Shown here: piece after piece, positions 10,327 through 19,557 of the stretch
How positions within the stretch are numbered: the first letter of the stretch is position 1
Layout: each line of letters begins with the position of its first letter
Source: Pirellulales bacterium
GTDB lineage: Bacteria; Planctomycetota; Planctomycetia; Pirellulales; JAEUIK01
NCBI GenBank assembly: GCA_019745975.1
Contig: JAIESQ010000052.1
Span: forward strand, 1 to 64,000
DNA: 64,000 nt
Direction of reading: 5' to 3'
The notes under the pieces: model-generated
What the model was told of the DNA's origin: nothing
Databases searched by the model: none
Seen by the model: the letters and a program-made list of their open reading frames with translations, nothing else
Made by a program: the position numbers and the translations under genes

Positions 10327-11057
10327 CAGGCCTCTTAGTCAGCGTGCGCGATGAGGACGAGGCACTCGCCGCGCTTCGTGGAGGCGCCGATTGGATCGAC
10401 GTCAAAGAGCCGTCGCGCGGCGCCTTGGGTCGCGCAGACCCTGACGTGATCGCGAAAATCGTTTCTATCGTAAAGGCGCGCCGCCCCGTGAGTGCAGCGC
10501 TTGGTGAACTCAGTGAGGTAACAAGCTCACTTCTCCGCCAATTGCCCAAGGGCTTGGAACTCGTAAAAATCGGCCTGGCTCGTTGCGCCTACCATCATGA
10601 CTGGCGCGACACCTGGGCCGGCGTTGCCGCGATACTCCCCACAGATATTGCCTTGGCGGCAGTTGTCTATGCCGATTGGCGCCTAGCCGAGGCACCGTCG
10701 CCGCGGGAGATCCTGCAAACTGGGCGATCGATCGGATGCCGCGCACTGCTCGTTGACACCTTCGACAAAGGCGGTCCAAGTTCCTTGGAATGCTGGGCCA
10801 GCGACGAATTGACTGAGTTTTCCGGCAATGTTCGCGATGCCGGCTTGCGGCTGGTGCTGGCGGGATCACTCACCCTCAACGACGTTTGCCGCACTCTCCC
10901 GCTCGCTCCAGATCTGCTGGCGGTACGTGGAGCGGTGTGTCGGGGCGGTCGTGAGGGAACCATCGACGCAGAGCGAGTTCGCGAGCTGGTGACCGCCCTC
11001 GAATCGCGACGGATCGCTGGATTGTGCGACACGGTCCACCGTGACGTCGTTCGGTAA
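10323..11057 (+). CDS. mfnB: (5-formylfuran-3-yl)methyl phosphate synthase (MfnB, DUF556)
   Basis: TIM-barrel enzyme that, in methanogens, joins two glyceraldehyde-3-phosphates into the furan precursor of methanofuran. The 244 residues carry the family's active-site pattern: Lys28 in IDVKEPSRGALGR, Lys82 in LVKIGLA, and Asp145/Lys149 in LLVDTFDKGG. In bacteria the product feeds methanofuran-like cofactors of the tetrahydromethanopterin-linked C1 pathway, which many planctomycetes carry; I infer that role here. No other C1 gene lies in the window. The start overlaps the stop of the upstream membrane-protein gene, and pyrF converges on it five bases away. Confidence 0.88.
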   Translation: MTGLLVSVRDEDEALAALRGGADWIDVKEPSRGALGRADPDVIAKIVSIVKARRPVSAALGELSEVTSSLLRQLPKGLELVKIGLARCAYHHDWRDTWAGVAAILPTDIALAAVVYADWRLAEAPSPREILQTGRSIGCRALLVDTFDKGGPSSLECWASDELTEFSGNVRDAGLRLVLAGSLTLNDVCRTLPLAPDLLAVRGAVCRGGREGTIDAERVRELVTALESRRIAGLCDTVHRDVVR

Positions 11058-11062
11058 CGCGT

Positions 11063-12001
11063 CTACAGCCGCCCGACCGTCGTTTCGGCGCGCAATTCGG
11101 CGATCATCTCCTCGGTCGCTGCGCGGACGGCGCTTTGCCACTGCGAGGCGCCATAGCGGGATGCAAACGGCTCGCGCGCATGAGCATAGATAAGTCCGCG
11201 TGAGTTGTTGATCACGGCACCGAGCCCCTGCCCGTCGAATCCGCCCGCCACCTCGCGCGCACCGGCCCCCTGGCTGCCGTAGCCCGGTACCAGCAGCCAG
11301 GCGTGCGGCATTGCGACCCGCAGCTCCGTAAGTTGGGCGGCATAAGTTGCTCCGACCACGGCCCCGATGTCGCCGTATTGATTGTCGCCGCGCGAGTGAA
11401 CCGCCAAGTGTTCGACGAACGTCGCGACGTGCCTATAAACGGTTTCGTTGCCCTGGACGGCGAGGTCTTGAAATTGACCACCACCCGGGTTCGACGTCTT
11501 GACGAGCACAAATAGTCCCGCACCACGCTCGCGTGCGACGGTGACGAACGGCTCGAGGCTGTCATTTCCGAGATACGGATTGATCGTCAGGGCATCGCCG
11601 CCGTAACCGGTCGCGGCGCTCGCGCCCAACCAGGCATCGGCGTAGGCCTCGGCCGTGCTGCCAATATCACCGCGCTTGGCGTCCGCGATCACCAACAACC
11701 CAGCGCTGCGGGCGTGCGAGATTACGTCGATAAGTGATTGTATGCCCGGGGTACCGAGCGCCTCGAAGAATGCAACTTGCGGCTTCACCGCCGGCACCAG
11801 CGCGGCCACTGCGTCGATAACGCCACAACAAAACTGCTTGCAGGCATCCGCTCGCGCTGCCAGCGACGAACCCGTCGGTCGAAGCGGTACTGGAATCTGC
11901 TCGATCCGCGGGTCGAGTCCCACTACAACCGGATTTCGGCAGCGGCGCACCGCCTCGTGCAGTCGCCGCGAAAAGGGACGAATTGAATTGGGCTGGTCCA
12001 T
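11063..12001 (-). CDS. pyrF: Orotidine 5'-phosphate decarboxylase, type 2
   Basis: Catalyses the last step of UMP synthesis, OMP to UMP plus CO2. The protein (312 residues) has VVGLDPRIEQIP near residue 27 and the catalytic DAKRGDIGSTAEAYADAWLG near residue 105, the D-x-K-x2-D pattern of the family. The long form with a GNDSLEPFV segment is typical of the type 2 group found in actinobacteria, Myxococcus and planctomycetes. The ATG giving MDQPNSIRPFSRRL was chosen over an upstream in-frame TTG; a GAGGAA lies 14 bases before it, rather far away. It lies downstream of the Lpt-like giant gene on the same strand, 141 bases apart. Confidence 0.92.
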   Translation of the reverse strand: MDQPNSIRPFSRRLHEAVRRCRNPVVVGLDPRIEQIPVPLRPTGSSLAARADACKQFCCGVIDAVAALVPAVKPQVAFFEALGTPGIQSLIDVISHARSAGLLVIADAKRGDIGSTAEAYADAWLGASAATGYGGDALTINPYLGNDSLEPFVTVARERGAGLFVLVKTSNPGGGQFQDLAVQGNETVYRHVATFVEHLAVHSRGDNQYGDIGAVVGATYAAQLTELRVAMPHAWLLVPGYGSQGAGAREVAGGFDGQGLGAVINNSRGLIYAHAREPFASRYGASQWQSAVRAATEEMIAELRAETTVGRL

Positions 12002-12142
12002 AGAAGTTCGGCATGTTCCTCGCAAACGTCGCGATAGAAGATACCTTCAGGCCGGTGCGTCGCACAGTCCTCACCGACAGATGCGACCGCACACGTTAAA
12101 GAAAGTCAGCGCGCAAGGCCTCCCTGCAGCGATGGCGAAAAA

Positions 12143-15100
12143 CTAGCGCCCGGGCAGCCGTGGCTTTGGACCAGCAACGGGATTAGGTAACTGAGGATAG
12201 CGCGGCTGCGGCGCAGGTGGGCCGGGCTGTGCCAAGGGCAGAGCCGGCGTCGAGCCGTATCCCGGCGGCAACGTATCAAAATCGAAATGTTGGGCGTCAT
12301 CGACCTGTGCCCGGCCCGTTGATCGCCAGTAGTAGATCTTTCGACTCTGCGTGCTGTTGACCGGCGCGCCGATGCGTTCCTGTCGTGAAAGTTCGGCGTC
12401 GGTCCGTCCGTCGCCTTCCAAGATCACGAGGTCCTTGGCCTGCGAGTACTTGAGGTGGCTGGCGCGAGCAAAAAAACTCTGGCCGTCAAAGTTCAGCCCT
12501 TCGATCTCCGCGTTGCCGGCGGCATCAAACTCCATGCTGGTTTGCCCGGCGACCAGACCAGGTGCCTGGGCGATGGTTAGCCGCTCGCTAGTCATGAAGA
12601 TACCCCGAGAGCCGCGTGGTCGGCCGTCGTATCCATTGCGGTCGAAATCGTCGGAGTTGACCGACTCCTGCCAGTCGCCGACTGGCCCGAAAGTCGTGCG
12701 CACTCGATTGCCAAAGGTCATTTCACGCAGGTTGATGTTGCCCGTCGCGAGCGTCTGAAACTCAACCTTCACGTAAGTGAGCTCGTCACGGCTGGGTTGA
12801 CCCTCGGGCGGTCGCATTGCGGTAGTCAGCGCTCCGGAGCCGTTGTTCGGTGGAGCCGCCGCTGCCGCCGCAGCCCCCCCGGCTCCCGGTTGCGCGCCAG
12901 GCAAAAAGCCGCCAACGCCGCGCCGTACAGTGCTTAGCCACCCTGGCCCCGAGGCGTGTACATATCCGTCGACGCGGCGCACCGAGAAGTCGGCCGCACG
13001 TAATTGCTCAACTGACTCGAGAGTCCCGTCGCGCCGAGTTTGTCCTTCGACTCGCACACCGCCGCGGCACGCGACGGCCGCCCACACTGGCTGCCGATCT
13101 CGGGGAGGACGAGCGAAGTCGATCCGTTGGTCGAAGTCAACGTGCATTTCGCCGGTGCGCAGCGTGCGTTGGTCGAACTGACCCACCACACGATCGACGA
13201 AGGTGGCGCGCTGCCCATCGAAGCTCATTCTGCCTTGCCATTCGACCGAGAGTGGATCGCGACTGGCGATCGCTTGGCCTGTGGGGTCGCGTTCCGGTGG
13301 CGGCAGCAACAGTCGACCGGCGCCCTGTACCGTCAACTGGTTGCGGCCGCGATCGAGATCGATCCGGTATCCGTCGAGTACTAAGCCACGCCCCTCAATG
13401 TGCGCCGGCGCCCCTGTCAAAGTGGCGACGCCGTCGTTGATGCTGCGCTCGACATATTCCAGTTGATCGCCGATCAAGAGGAGCGGCGCTTCGGCTGTCG
13501 GGGTACTGAAAAGCTCGCGCATCCGCACGCGCTCTTGTACGCGAATCTGCGAGAGCTCGACGCGCGCGCCTAATAGTCGCAGCTCGACCTGCAATTGCTT
13601 TCCGGTGACATGGAATCGCGGGCCATTTGCCTGCCCCGATCGATTCAGCAGACCAGCCAGCCCGCCGGGCGAAGCGCCGCTCGAAGCTGGAGCGGCCTGG
13701 ACACCGGCGCCATCGGGCGGCGGCAGTTCGCCGGCGGCGACAGGCGGCTGCAGTTCCACGCCATTGGCGGACGGAGCCGGCAATTCCTCGGCTCCGGCCG
13801 CTGCCCTAGCCACGGGGGTACCGGTGGTAAACCAGACCTGCAGCTTCTCAACTTCGCAGTCGATCGGCTGGGCAGCGAGGCGCACTTTGCCGACGGCCAA
13901 CATGCGATCGGGCAACAGCGGAGGCGCTCGGCTCGAAGTCGACGAAATGCCCGTAGCCGACATCGGACCGGTCGCTGGTACGTAGGCTGCCGAGCGAGTT
14001 CGCGCCGTCGCAGTCGGAGCCGATTGTTCGCGCAGCCAGACGAAGACTTGCTCCCCGTGCAAGCTAGCGGCGCCGGGCTGTTCAAACTTGGCATCGCCCA
14101 ACAAGGCAACAACCTGCTCGCCATTCTCAGGTCCGAAGTGGAGCTGATCGGTCCATTCGGCGCGGAACTGGCGACTAGGCTCATCAGGAACCGCGGCTTC
14201 GAGACACCCGGGACCGACTGCCGAAAAGCGTCCCCAGCGGGAGCGGCTCGTCGGTTCGTAGAACAATCGCGGCGCTTCGATGCGATTGCTACCCTGGCGG
14301 AGCATGACCGGACCGGTTCCCTCCAGGCTCACGCGGCGAGACTTCAGGTCGTACCGCAACAATTCGCCCCGCGCGTCGACATCTTCTGAGGGGGAATGCA
14401 TCACGACGGGCATGCCGCGTACCTCGAGCCGCACCGGCTCGAGCTTTGGTAGTTTTCCTGGGGCGCTCGTGGCGCCGGCCGGTGGCCCGACGCCATCGCT
14501 GGCAGTCGGCGAAAAATAGAGCGACAACAATTCGCCGCGCAGTTGATCGCTCGGGCCGTGGGGGTTCAACCGCAATACGTCCACCTGATCCTGAAACGTG
14601 GCGACGTACTTGCTCAAGTCGAAGCGAAACGGCCCGCGACACGAAATCTGAATCGGTGGTTGCGCGCGGTTCTCAGTGGGCGGCGGCAGGGCAGCGTCCG
14701 GCGCGGCAGTCGGAGTTCCGGGGCCAGTCGTTCCAGCAGCGGGTCCGGTCAGTGGCAACGGATTGCCGAGGGCTCCGCGCCTCGCATCGGTCAGGCCCGC
14801 CTGACTAACGTCAAGATGCATGACGACGTCGCGCTTCAATTCAAAGGCGGAAATTCCCTCGAAGGAGACGGCCTTCTGCTGTCCACCATTGCGGATGGGC
14901 GTAAGGTCGATTCGCAGCGCCGTCCCCGAGCCGTAGCTGTTACCCAATCGAAACTCGATGGGGTGTTTGCTGACAACGCGATTATCTACCAATTCGGCGT
15001 CGCGGGCGGCGATCCAAAGATCGTCGTCCGGGCCAGCCATCTTCTGGTCGCTACGAATCAAAAATGGTCCGCACAAATTACCCGCGACAACGTTGCCGAT

Positions 15101-15580
15101 CTTGCCGCGGGCCAGGTCGAGCGGTTGATCGAATTTGACAAGCGCTCCCTCGGGCACCTGCACAATCACCGCTTCGCGGCGACGCTGTTCGAGTGGTCGC
15201 CTTTCTTCGCCAGACATGAAGATGATCGTCAGCGGCGCGAGCTTGATCCAGCCGTCAGGCTGGTTGCGATAGTCGCCGACCAGCAACTTGCTGCCACTGG
15301 GAGTCTCCATCATTTTGACGTCTTGGAGCTCCCACGAACCTGGTGCGAACCAATGGGCCAATTCCTGCCGTTGCTCGCTCGGGCGCTCGGCTGCTTGTTT
15401 GCGCTGGACATCGCTGATCTGCAGATCGTTGCCCGAGGGGAGTTGCGTCGAAGGCTCGATCAGCGGCACGGCCGCCAGAGCGTAGATACCGTAGGCGACC
15501 AGTACGGCCGCGAACGTGAGAGCCATGCGCCGCAGGCGATAGTACATCGCAACCCAGTCGCGCCCGCTGTGGGCGCTCAA
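12143..15580 (-). CDS. Giant LptC/LptA (OstA)-like periplasmic protein
   Basis: 1145 residues, probably anchored in the inner membrane by one N-terminal helix (MALTFAAVLVAYGIYALAAV, residues ~19-38), with the rest in the periplasm. Several OstA/LptA-type beta segments can be read: FDLSKYVATFQDQVDVLRLN with SDQLRGELLSLYF near 315-355, MSFDGQRATFVDRVVGQF near 795, and ARASHLKYSQAKDLVILEG near 1040. Ala/Pro/Gly linkers join them, and the C-terminal ~45 residues are Pro-rich. In enterobacteria kdsD-kdsC is followed by lptC-lptA; here this single gene follows kdsC with a TTGA overlap. I infer a combined LptC anchor and multi-module LptA bridge for LPS export. The TTG start is set by the overlap; an ATG 11 codons in is possible. 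Confidence 0.65.
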   Translation of the reverse strand: MSAHSGRDWVAMYYRLRRMALTFAAVLVAYGIYALAAVPLIEPSTQLPSGNDLQISDVQRKQAAERPSEQRQELAHWFAPGSWELQDVKMMETPSGSKLLVGDYRNQPDGWIKLAPLTIIFMSGEERRPLEQRRREAVIVQVPEGALVKFDQPLDLARGKIGNVVAGNLCGPFLIRSDQKMAGPDDDLWIAARDAELVDNRVVSKHPIEFRLGNSYGSGTALRIDLTPIRNGGQQKAVSFEGISAFELKRDVVMHLDVSQAGLTDARRGALGNPLPLTGPAAGTTGPGTPTAAPDAALPPPTENRAQPPIQISCRGPFRFDLSKYVATFQDQVDVLRLNPHGPSDQLRGELLSLYFSPTASDGVGPPAGATSAPGKLPKLEPVRLEVRGMPVVMHSPSEDVDARGELLRYDLKSRRVSLEGTGPVMLRQGSNRIEAPRLFYEPTSRSRWGRFSAVGPGCLEAAVPDEPSRQFRAEWTDQLHFGPENGEQVVALLGDAKFEQPGAASLHGEQVFVWLREQSAPTATARTRSAAYVPATGPMSATGISSTSSRAPPLLPDRMLAVGKVRLAAQPIDCEVEKLQVWFTTGTPVARAAAGAEELPAPSANGVELQPPVAAGELPPPDGAGVQAAPASSGASPGGLAGLLNRSGQANGPRFHVTGKQLQVELRLLGARVELSQIRVQERVRMRELFSTPTAEAPLLLIGDQLEYVERSINDGVATLTGAPAHIEGRGLVLDGYRIDLDRGRNQLTVQGAGRLLLPPPERDPTGQAIASRDPLSVEWQGRMSFDGQRATFVDRVVGQFDQRTLRTGEMHVDFDQRIDFARPPRDRQPVWAAVACRGGVRVEGQTRRDGTLESVEQLRAADFSVRRVDGYVHASGPGWLSTVRRGVGGFLPGAQPGAGGAAAAAAAPPNNGSGALTTAMRPPEGQPSRDELTYVKVEFQTLATGNINLREMTFGNRVRTTFGPVGDWQESVNSDDFDRNGYDGRPRGSRGIFMTSERLTIAQAPGLVAGQTSMEFDAAGNAEIEGLNFDGQSFFARASHLKYSQAKDLVILEGDGRTDAELSRQERIGAPVNSTQSRKIYYWRSTGRAQVDDAQHFDFDTLPPGYGSTPALPLAQPGPPAPQPRYPQLPNPVAGPKPRLPGR

Positions 15581-16095
15581 TCGTAGGTTAGAATCAGATC
15601 TTCCCAGCGTTTCTGATTCTTGAGGATCATTTCGATCGTTTCGCGAATTGCCCCCTGGCCTCCTGGTGTCTTCGTTACGTAGTGCACCGCATCGCGCAAC
15701 TCCCCGGCGGCGTCGGCGACCGCTACGGCCAAACCAACGTGCTTGGCAACTGGTAGGTCAGGTAAGTCGTCGCCGACATAGCAAACCTGCTCTGGCTTCA
15801 ACCTCAGTTCGTAAATCACATCGCGCACCGTCGCCAGCTTGCGCTCGGCTCCTTGGCGAACGATCTCAATCCCCAACTCCGCGGCCCGCACTTCGACGAT
15901 GTGCGAAGTGCGGCTCGTGATCAAACCGAACCGGCCTCCGGCGCGCTGCCAGAGCTTGATTCCCGAGCCGTCGCGAATGTGAAAGCGTTTGAGTTCGATC
16001 CCCTGGTTGTCGAATATCACTCCGCCGTCGGTTAGCACACCATCGACGTCGGAGAGCACTAGCTCGATGGTCTTGCAACGATCAATCAGTTTCAT
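15577..16095 (-). CDS. kdsC: 3-deoxy-D-manno-octulosonate 8-phosphate phosphatase KdsC
   Basis: HAD-family phosphatase that removes phosphate from KDO-8-P in LPS inner-core synthesis. The 172 residues show HAD motif I (LVLSDVDGVLTDG, residues 13-25), motif II (LITSRTS near 58) and motif III-IV (VCYVGDDLPDLPV near 106), and there is no cap domain, all as in KdsC tetramers. KRFHIRDGSGIKLW is also typical of the family. The stop overlaps the TTG of the Lpt-like gene, and kdsD lies upstream on the same strand after ~135 bases, giving a KDO/LPS operon. Confidence 0.93.
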   Translation of the reverse strand: MKLIDRCKTIELVLSDVDGVLTDGGVIFDNQGIELKRFHIRDGSGIKLWQRAGGRFGLITSRTSHIVEVRAAELGIEIVRQGAERKLATVRDVIYELRLKPEQVCYVGDDLPDLPVAKHVGLAVAVADAAGELRDAVHYVTKTPGGQGAIRETIEMILKNQKRWEDLILTYD

Positions 16096-16231
16096 AATAC
16101 GGGCGCCAACGATGTGTGGGTTGCGGTGGCGTGGCCGGTTGGGCTCGGTTTGGGCAGTTCGCCTGGCAAGTTGTGCGGAGGGCGCAAGGTCTTCGTCTAG
16201 GGTCGGACCGGTCCGCAGGTGCCAGGCTTGC

Positions 16232-17248
16232 TCAGGCGGCCTCTTCTGGAATCATTCCTACCAGGTCGGTGATGTCAATCAAACCCTGTGGCGCGCCGAG
16301 CGCGTCGACGACGGGCAACTCGCTGATCTTGCGTTCGGCCATGATCGCCACGGCGTCGGCAATTCGCGCGCCGCTCCCGACGGTGCGCGGCTGGCTGGTC
16401 ATGACCTCGCGAATCGGTCGATCGAAGGCGTTGTCGCGGCGGCGCTCGAACAGGCGCGCCAGGTCGCTGTCGGTGAACAGTCCGGTCAAGCGTCCAAGTT
16501 CGTCGACGAGCATGATCGCTCCGCTGCGTCGCCCAGGGCGGCTCAGCGCCACGAAGACCTCGCGAATGCTCAAGTCTTCGGAGGCCACGCGACATTCCAA
16601 AAGGGGGCGCATCAAGTCTTCGACACTGCTCAACTGGCGCCCCAAGCTACCGCCGGGATGAAATCGCGCGAAATCCTCGCGGCGAAAACCGCGCATCCGG
16701 CTGACGACCAGCGCCAGCGCGTCGCCCAATGCAAGCATTACCGTCGTGCTGGTGCTGGGGGCCAGCCCCAGTGCGCAAGCTTCGCGCAACGGGCCGATTT
16801 CGAGTACCACCGTTGCGGCGCGACCCAAGGCGCTTGTGCGCTTGGCCGTCACCGCAATCAGCGGCACGCCGAACTTCTCAAGGATAGGCAGCAGACGAAC
16901 GATTTCTTCGGTCTCGCCGCTTTGCGAGAGCATCAGCAAGCAATCGTCGCGATGAATGCGCCCCAGGTCACCGTGAATGGCTTCCGCTGGATGCAGAAAA
17001 TGGCTGCGCGTGCCGGTCGACGCCAGCGTGGCAGTGATCTTCTGGCCGATCAGACCCGCTTTGCCAATGCCGGATACGATCACGCTGCCACGGCAAGCAA
17101 AGACCAGTTCGACCGCGTCGGCGAACTCAGGGCTCAAGCGGCTGGCTAATTGACCCAACGAGTGCGCTTCGATCTGAATGATGTCGCGCGCGTAACGCAA
17201 TTGTTCGAACGGCGTCAACGGCGCGTGGGCCAGCGCTTCGTTGGTCAT
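16232..17248 (-). CDS. kdsD: Arabinose-5-phosphate isomerase (KpsF/GutQ/KdsD family)
   Basis: Converts ribulose-5-phosphate to arabinose-5-phosphate, the first step toward KDO. The protein (338 residues) has an SIS sugar-isomerase domain (about residues 40-185, with GSVIVSGIGKAGLIGQKI and LMLSQSGETEEIVRLLP) followed by two CBS domains (about 210-335). The ATG start (MTNEALAHAPLTP) is preferred because GGGAAGGG lies about ten bases upstream and the length then equals the family's; a longer frame adds 55 poorly conserved residues. It heads the kdsD-kdsC-Lpt-like block on the minus strand and is divergent from the aldolase gene. Confidence 0.92.
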   Translation of the reverse strand: MTNEALAHAPLTPFEQLRYARDIIQIEAHSLGQLASRLSPEFADAVELVFACRGSVIVSGIGKAGLIGQKITATLASTGTRSHFLHPAEAIHGDLGRIHRDDCLLMLSQSGETEEIVRLLPILEKFGVPLIAVTAKRTSALGRAATVVLEIGPLREACALGLAPSTSTTVMLALGDALALVVSRMRGFRREDFARFHPGGSLGRQLSSVEDLMRPLLECRVASEDLSIREVFVALSRPGRRSGAIMLVDELGRLTGLFTDSDLARLFERRRDNAFDRPIREVMTSQPRTVGSGARIADAVAIMAERKISELPVVDALGAPQGLIDITDLVGMIPEEAA

Positions 17249-17494
17249 CGGCAAGGCACCCTTCCCTAGGTACGGCTTTAGACCCTGAGTGGGCAAGGAT
17301 TTCGGCGGCGGGATTGTATCGACGGCCTCCGGCCAAGCCAACGCGAAACGGCCGGCGCTGGCAGATGCCAGCTGGCGATTGCTGGCACGAGTGGCTTCTG
17401 CCCTCGCTAGCAAACGCTATGATTAAGCGTGGTAGCGTCAGCGAGGCCCACCGCACCCTCGCCGCGCCAGTGGCCTAACTACGCAGGAGTTCCC

Positions 17495-18490
17495 ATGATC
17501 GTCACCACCAAGGACCTTTTCGAGCAGGCGTACGGCAAGTACGCGGTGGGGGCCTACAACATCAACAACCTCGAACAGACGGTAGGCCTGTTCCGAGGGA
17601 ACTTGGGTAAACACAAATCGAACGAAGAACCGACCGATCCGAAAACCAGTGCGCCTTTTATCATCCAGTTGTCGCGCGGCGCCCGCAGCTACACCGACAA
17701 GCGCTTCCTCGAAGGCTTGATACGGGCGGCCGAGGACGTGTTCCCCGAGGCGATCTTCGCCGTGCACCTGGACCACGGCACCGAAGAAGTGTGCTACGAG
17801 TGCATCGACAGCGGTTTCTATTCGTCGGTGATGATCGACGCCTCACACGAGCCGTTCGATGAGAACATCGCGACCACGAGGCGCGTTGTCAATCGCGCAC
17901 ACGAGCGTGGCATCTCGGTCGAGGCCGAGTTAGGTATGCTCGGCGGAGTCGAAGAAGACATCGCCGTCTCCGAAGAACACGCGTGCCTGACCGATCCCGA
18001 CCAAGCGGTCGAGTTCGTGGAACGCAGCGGCTGCGATTCGCTGGCGGTGGCCATCGGCACGTCGCACGGCGCATACAAATTCAAGGGCTCGCAAGGCTTG
18101 CACTTCGACCGCATCAAGGCAATCCAGTCCAAGCTCCCCGGCTTCCCGTTGGTAATGCACGGATCGAGCAGCGTGCCGAAAGAATGGGTCGATCGCGTGA
18201 ACAAGGCCGGCGGCCGGTTGCCCAACACCAGTGGCGTTCCCGAGGATCAATATTTGCCGGCAGCCAAGCTGGGCGTCACCAAAGTGAACATCGACACCGA
18301 TGGCAGGCTGATCTGGTGCGCTGTTTATCGCGAGATCTTCCGCGACAAACCGGATGATTTCGATCCGCGCACCCCTGGCAAGCCGTTCATGGCCGAGTAC
18401 GCGGGATTCATCCTCCACAAGAACCAAATGCTCGGTTCGGCCGGCCAGCTCGAAAAGGTGCGCGCGGCATTGACGCACCAACCGGCGTGA
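17495..18490 (+). CDS. fba: Class II fructose-bisphosphate aldolase
   Basis: Zinc-dependent aldolase for the reversible cleavage of fructose-1,6-bisphosphate in glycolysis and gluconeogenesis. Of 331 residues, the zinc and active-site motifs are HLDHG (residues 91-95, Asp93/His94), AIGTSHGAYKF, MHGSSSVPKEW and KVNIDTDGR. A short insertion near residues 40-52 (KSNEEPTDPKTS) follows the first helix. The ATG was chosen because AGGAG lies six bases upstream; in-frame codons before it are not conserved in style. The gene stands alone and is divergent from kdsD. Confidence 0.93.
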   Translation: MIVTTKDLFEQAYGKYAVGAYNINNLEQTVGLFRGNLGKHKSNEEPTDPKTSAPFIIQLSRGARSYTDKRFLEGLIRAAEDVFPEAIFAVHLDHGTEEVCYECIDSGFYSSVMIDASHEPFDENIATTRRVVNRAHERGISVEAELGMLGGVEEDIAVSEEHACLTDPDQAVEFVERSGCDSLAVAIGTSHGAYKFKGSQGLHFDRIKAIQSKLPGFPLVMHGSSSVPKEWVDRVNKAGGRLPNTSGVPEDQYLPAAKLGVTKVNIDTDGRLIWCAVYREIFRDKPDDFDPRTPGKPFMAEYAGFILHKNQMLGSAGQLEKVRAALTHQPA

Positions 18491-18500
18491 TGCGGGTCGC

Positions 18501-19433
18501 TCACTCGGCCGTGGCGATTTCCGCTGCGAGTTCTTCGGTACCGAAGAGCTCTTCGTGCTGCGTTTGCGACAGGCGAATCAATAGCAGCTTGCGCGTCGTG
18601 CCAGCACCCGATGATTCAGTGAAAAAGTAGTGACCCGCCGAACCGGTGTCGTCGGCGTGCGCGGCCAGTACAAGCATCTCTCCGGGCGAGAGCAACGCTT
18701 CGATTTGTAGGTCGTCGATAGCGTGCCGCCGCCGCCGCGACTGCATCAGCCAGCGTCCGGCATCCGGACGGATTTCCTGCTGAGGTTCGCCGTACTGCAG
18801 CTCAGGCCGCAAGTCGAGCCGGACGCGCCCGTCGGCCTCGGCGAAAGCCTTTAAGCTGATGACCCCTTGTGCCTTGTTGTAGCGCCGGCCCCCGAGTTGT
18901 CTGTCGGCATCGGCTTCCAATAGGGGCAGTGAAGGATAGATGCCCGAGGCAACGATTTCGGCTTCCAGCCCATCGCGCAACTGCAGGTGCCGGCGGCTGA
19001 GCGCCGGTTGGTCCTGAAAGTCGGTCACGGTGACGGTGGTCGCGCTGGAGTCGGGTGCCGGCTGCGAGGCTGCCACGATGTCCTCGCCCAAGGGCATTGC
19101 ATTGTCGATGAGTCGTGCGAGCGACTGCGGCAATTGCCCCCCGGCGACGCCGACGCGGAAGCCATTGCGAGCTAGTCGCTGCCTGAGACTCGCCGGCAAT
19201 TGCTGCTCGTCGAGCTCGGCCCACAATTCGGCGACTTCCGCCGGTTCCTGTGGCGGAAGCCGGACAAAAACGATGTCGAGCACAACGCTGTCGGGTGACA
19301 TCTGCGCCGGCAAAAGCGGCGATTTGGCCAAGGGCCGCAGTGGCGCACAGCCGACAAAGCCCAGCACCAGGGCGGCCACAGCAGCCATGGCACACGTACA
19401 ATGGGCGCAAGCTCGTGGCCGCATGTATCTCAT
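18501..19433 (-). CDS. Putative lipoprotein of unknown function
   Basis: 310 residues starting MRYMRPRACAHCTCAMAAV. A hydrophobic stretch ending LVLGFVGC|APLRP looks like a lipoprotein signal with the modified cysteine near residue 29; the -3 residue is Phe, so the lipobox is not ideal. The mature part has no motif I recognise. It contains SVVLDIVFVRLPPQEP near the N-terminus and a beta-rich C-terminal half (VISLKAFAEADGRVRLDLRPELQYG, then LLSPGEMLVLAAHAD), a layout reminiscent of a domain that assembles with or gates a larger envelope complex. It is convergent with the aldolase gene and may follow the kinase gene on the same strand. Confidence 0.65.
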   Translation of the reverse strand: MRYMRPRACAHCTCAMAAVAALVLGFVGCAPLRPLAKSPLLPAQMSPDSVVLDIVFVRLPPQEPAEVAELWAELDEQQLPASLRQRLARNGFRVGVAGGQLPQSLARLIDNAMPLGEDIVAASQPAPDSSATTVTVTDFQDQPALSRRHLQLRDGLEAEIVASGIYPSLPLLEADADRQLGGRRYNKAQGVISLKAFAEADGRVRLDLRPELQYGEPQQEIRPDAGRWLMQSRRRRHAIDDLQIEALLSPGEMLVLAAHADDTGSAGHYFFTESSGAGTTRKLLLIRLSQTQHEELFGTEELAAEIATAE

Positions 19434-19557
19434 GCTGGAGAGTGCCAGAAGCGACTAGTGACAGAACCGTCGGGCGAAAAGTGGCACGGAGAGTATCGGG
19501 CAATGCCACAACTGTCAATTGAAGCGTGCTGCTAGCAATCGTGCTGCGATCGCGCAT

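Noticed and set aside
14543-15586. A 347-codon plus-strand frame opposite the Lpt-like gene
   Set aside because: Composition and lack of motifs mark it as a shadow; the minus-strand frame fits the kdsD-kdsC context.
15989-17149. A 386-codon plus-strand frame opposite kdsD
   Set aside because: It is antisense to a well-supported KdsD with SIS and CBS domains and shows only shadow-like Ala/Gln/Arg composition.
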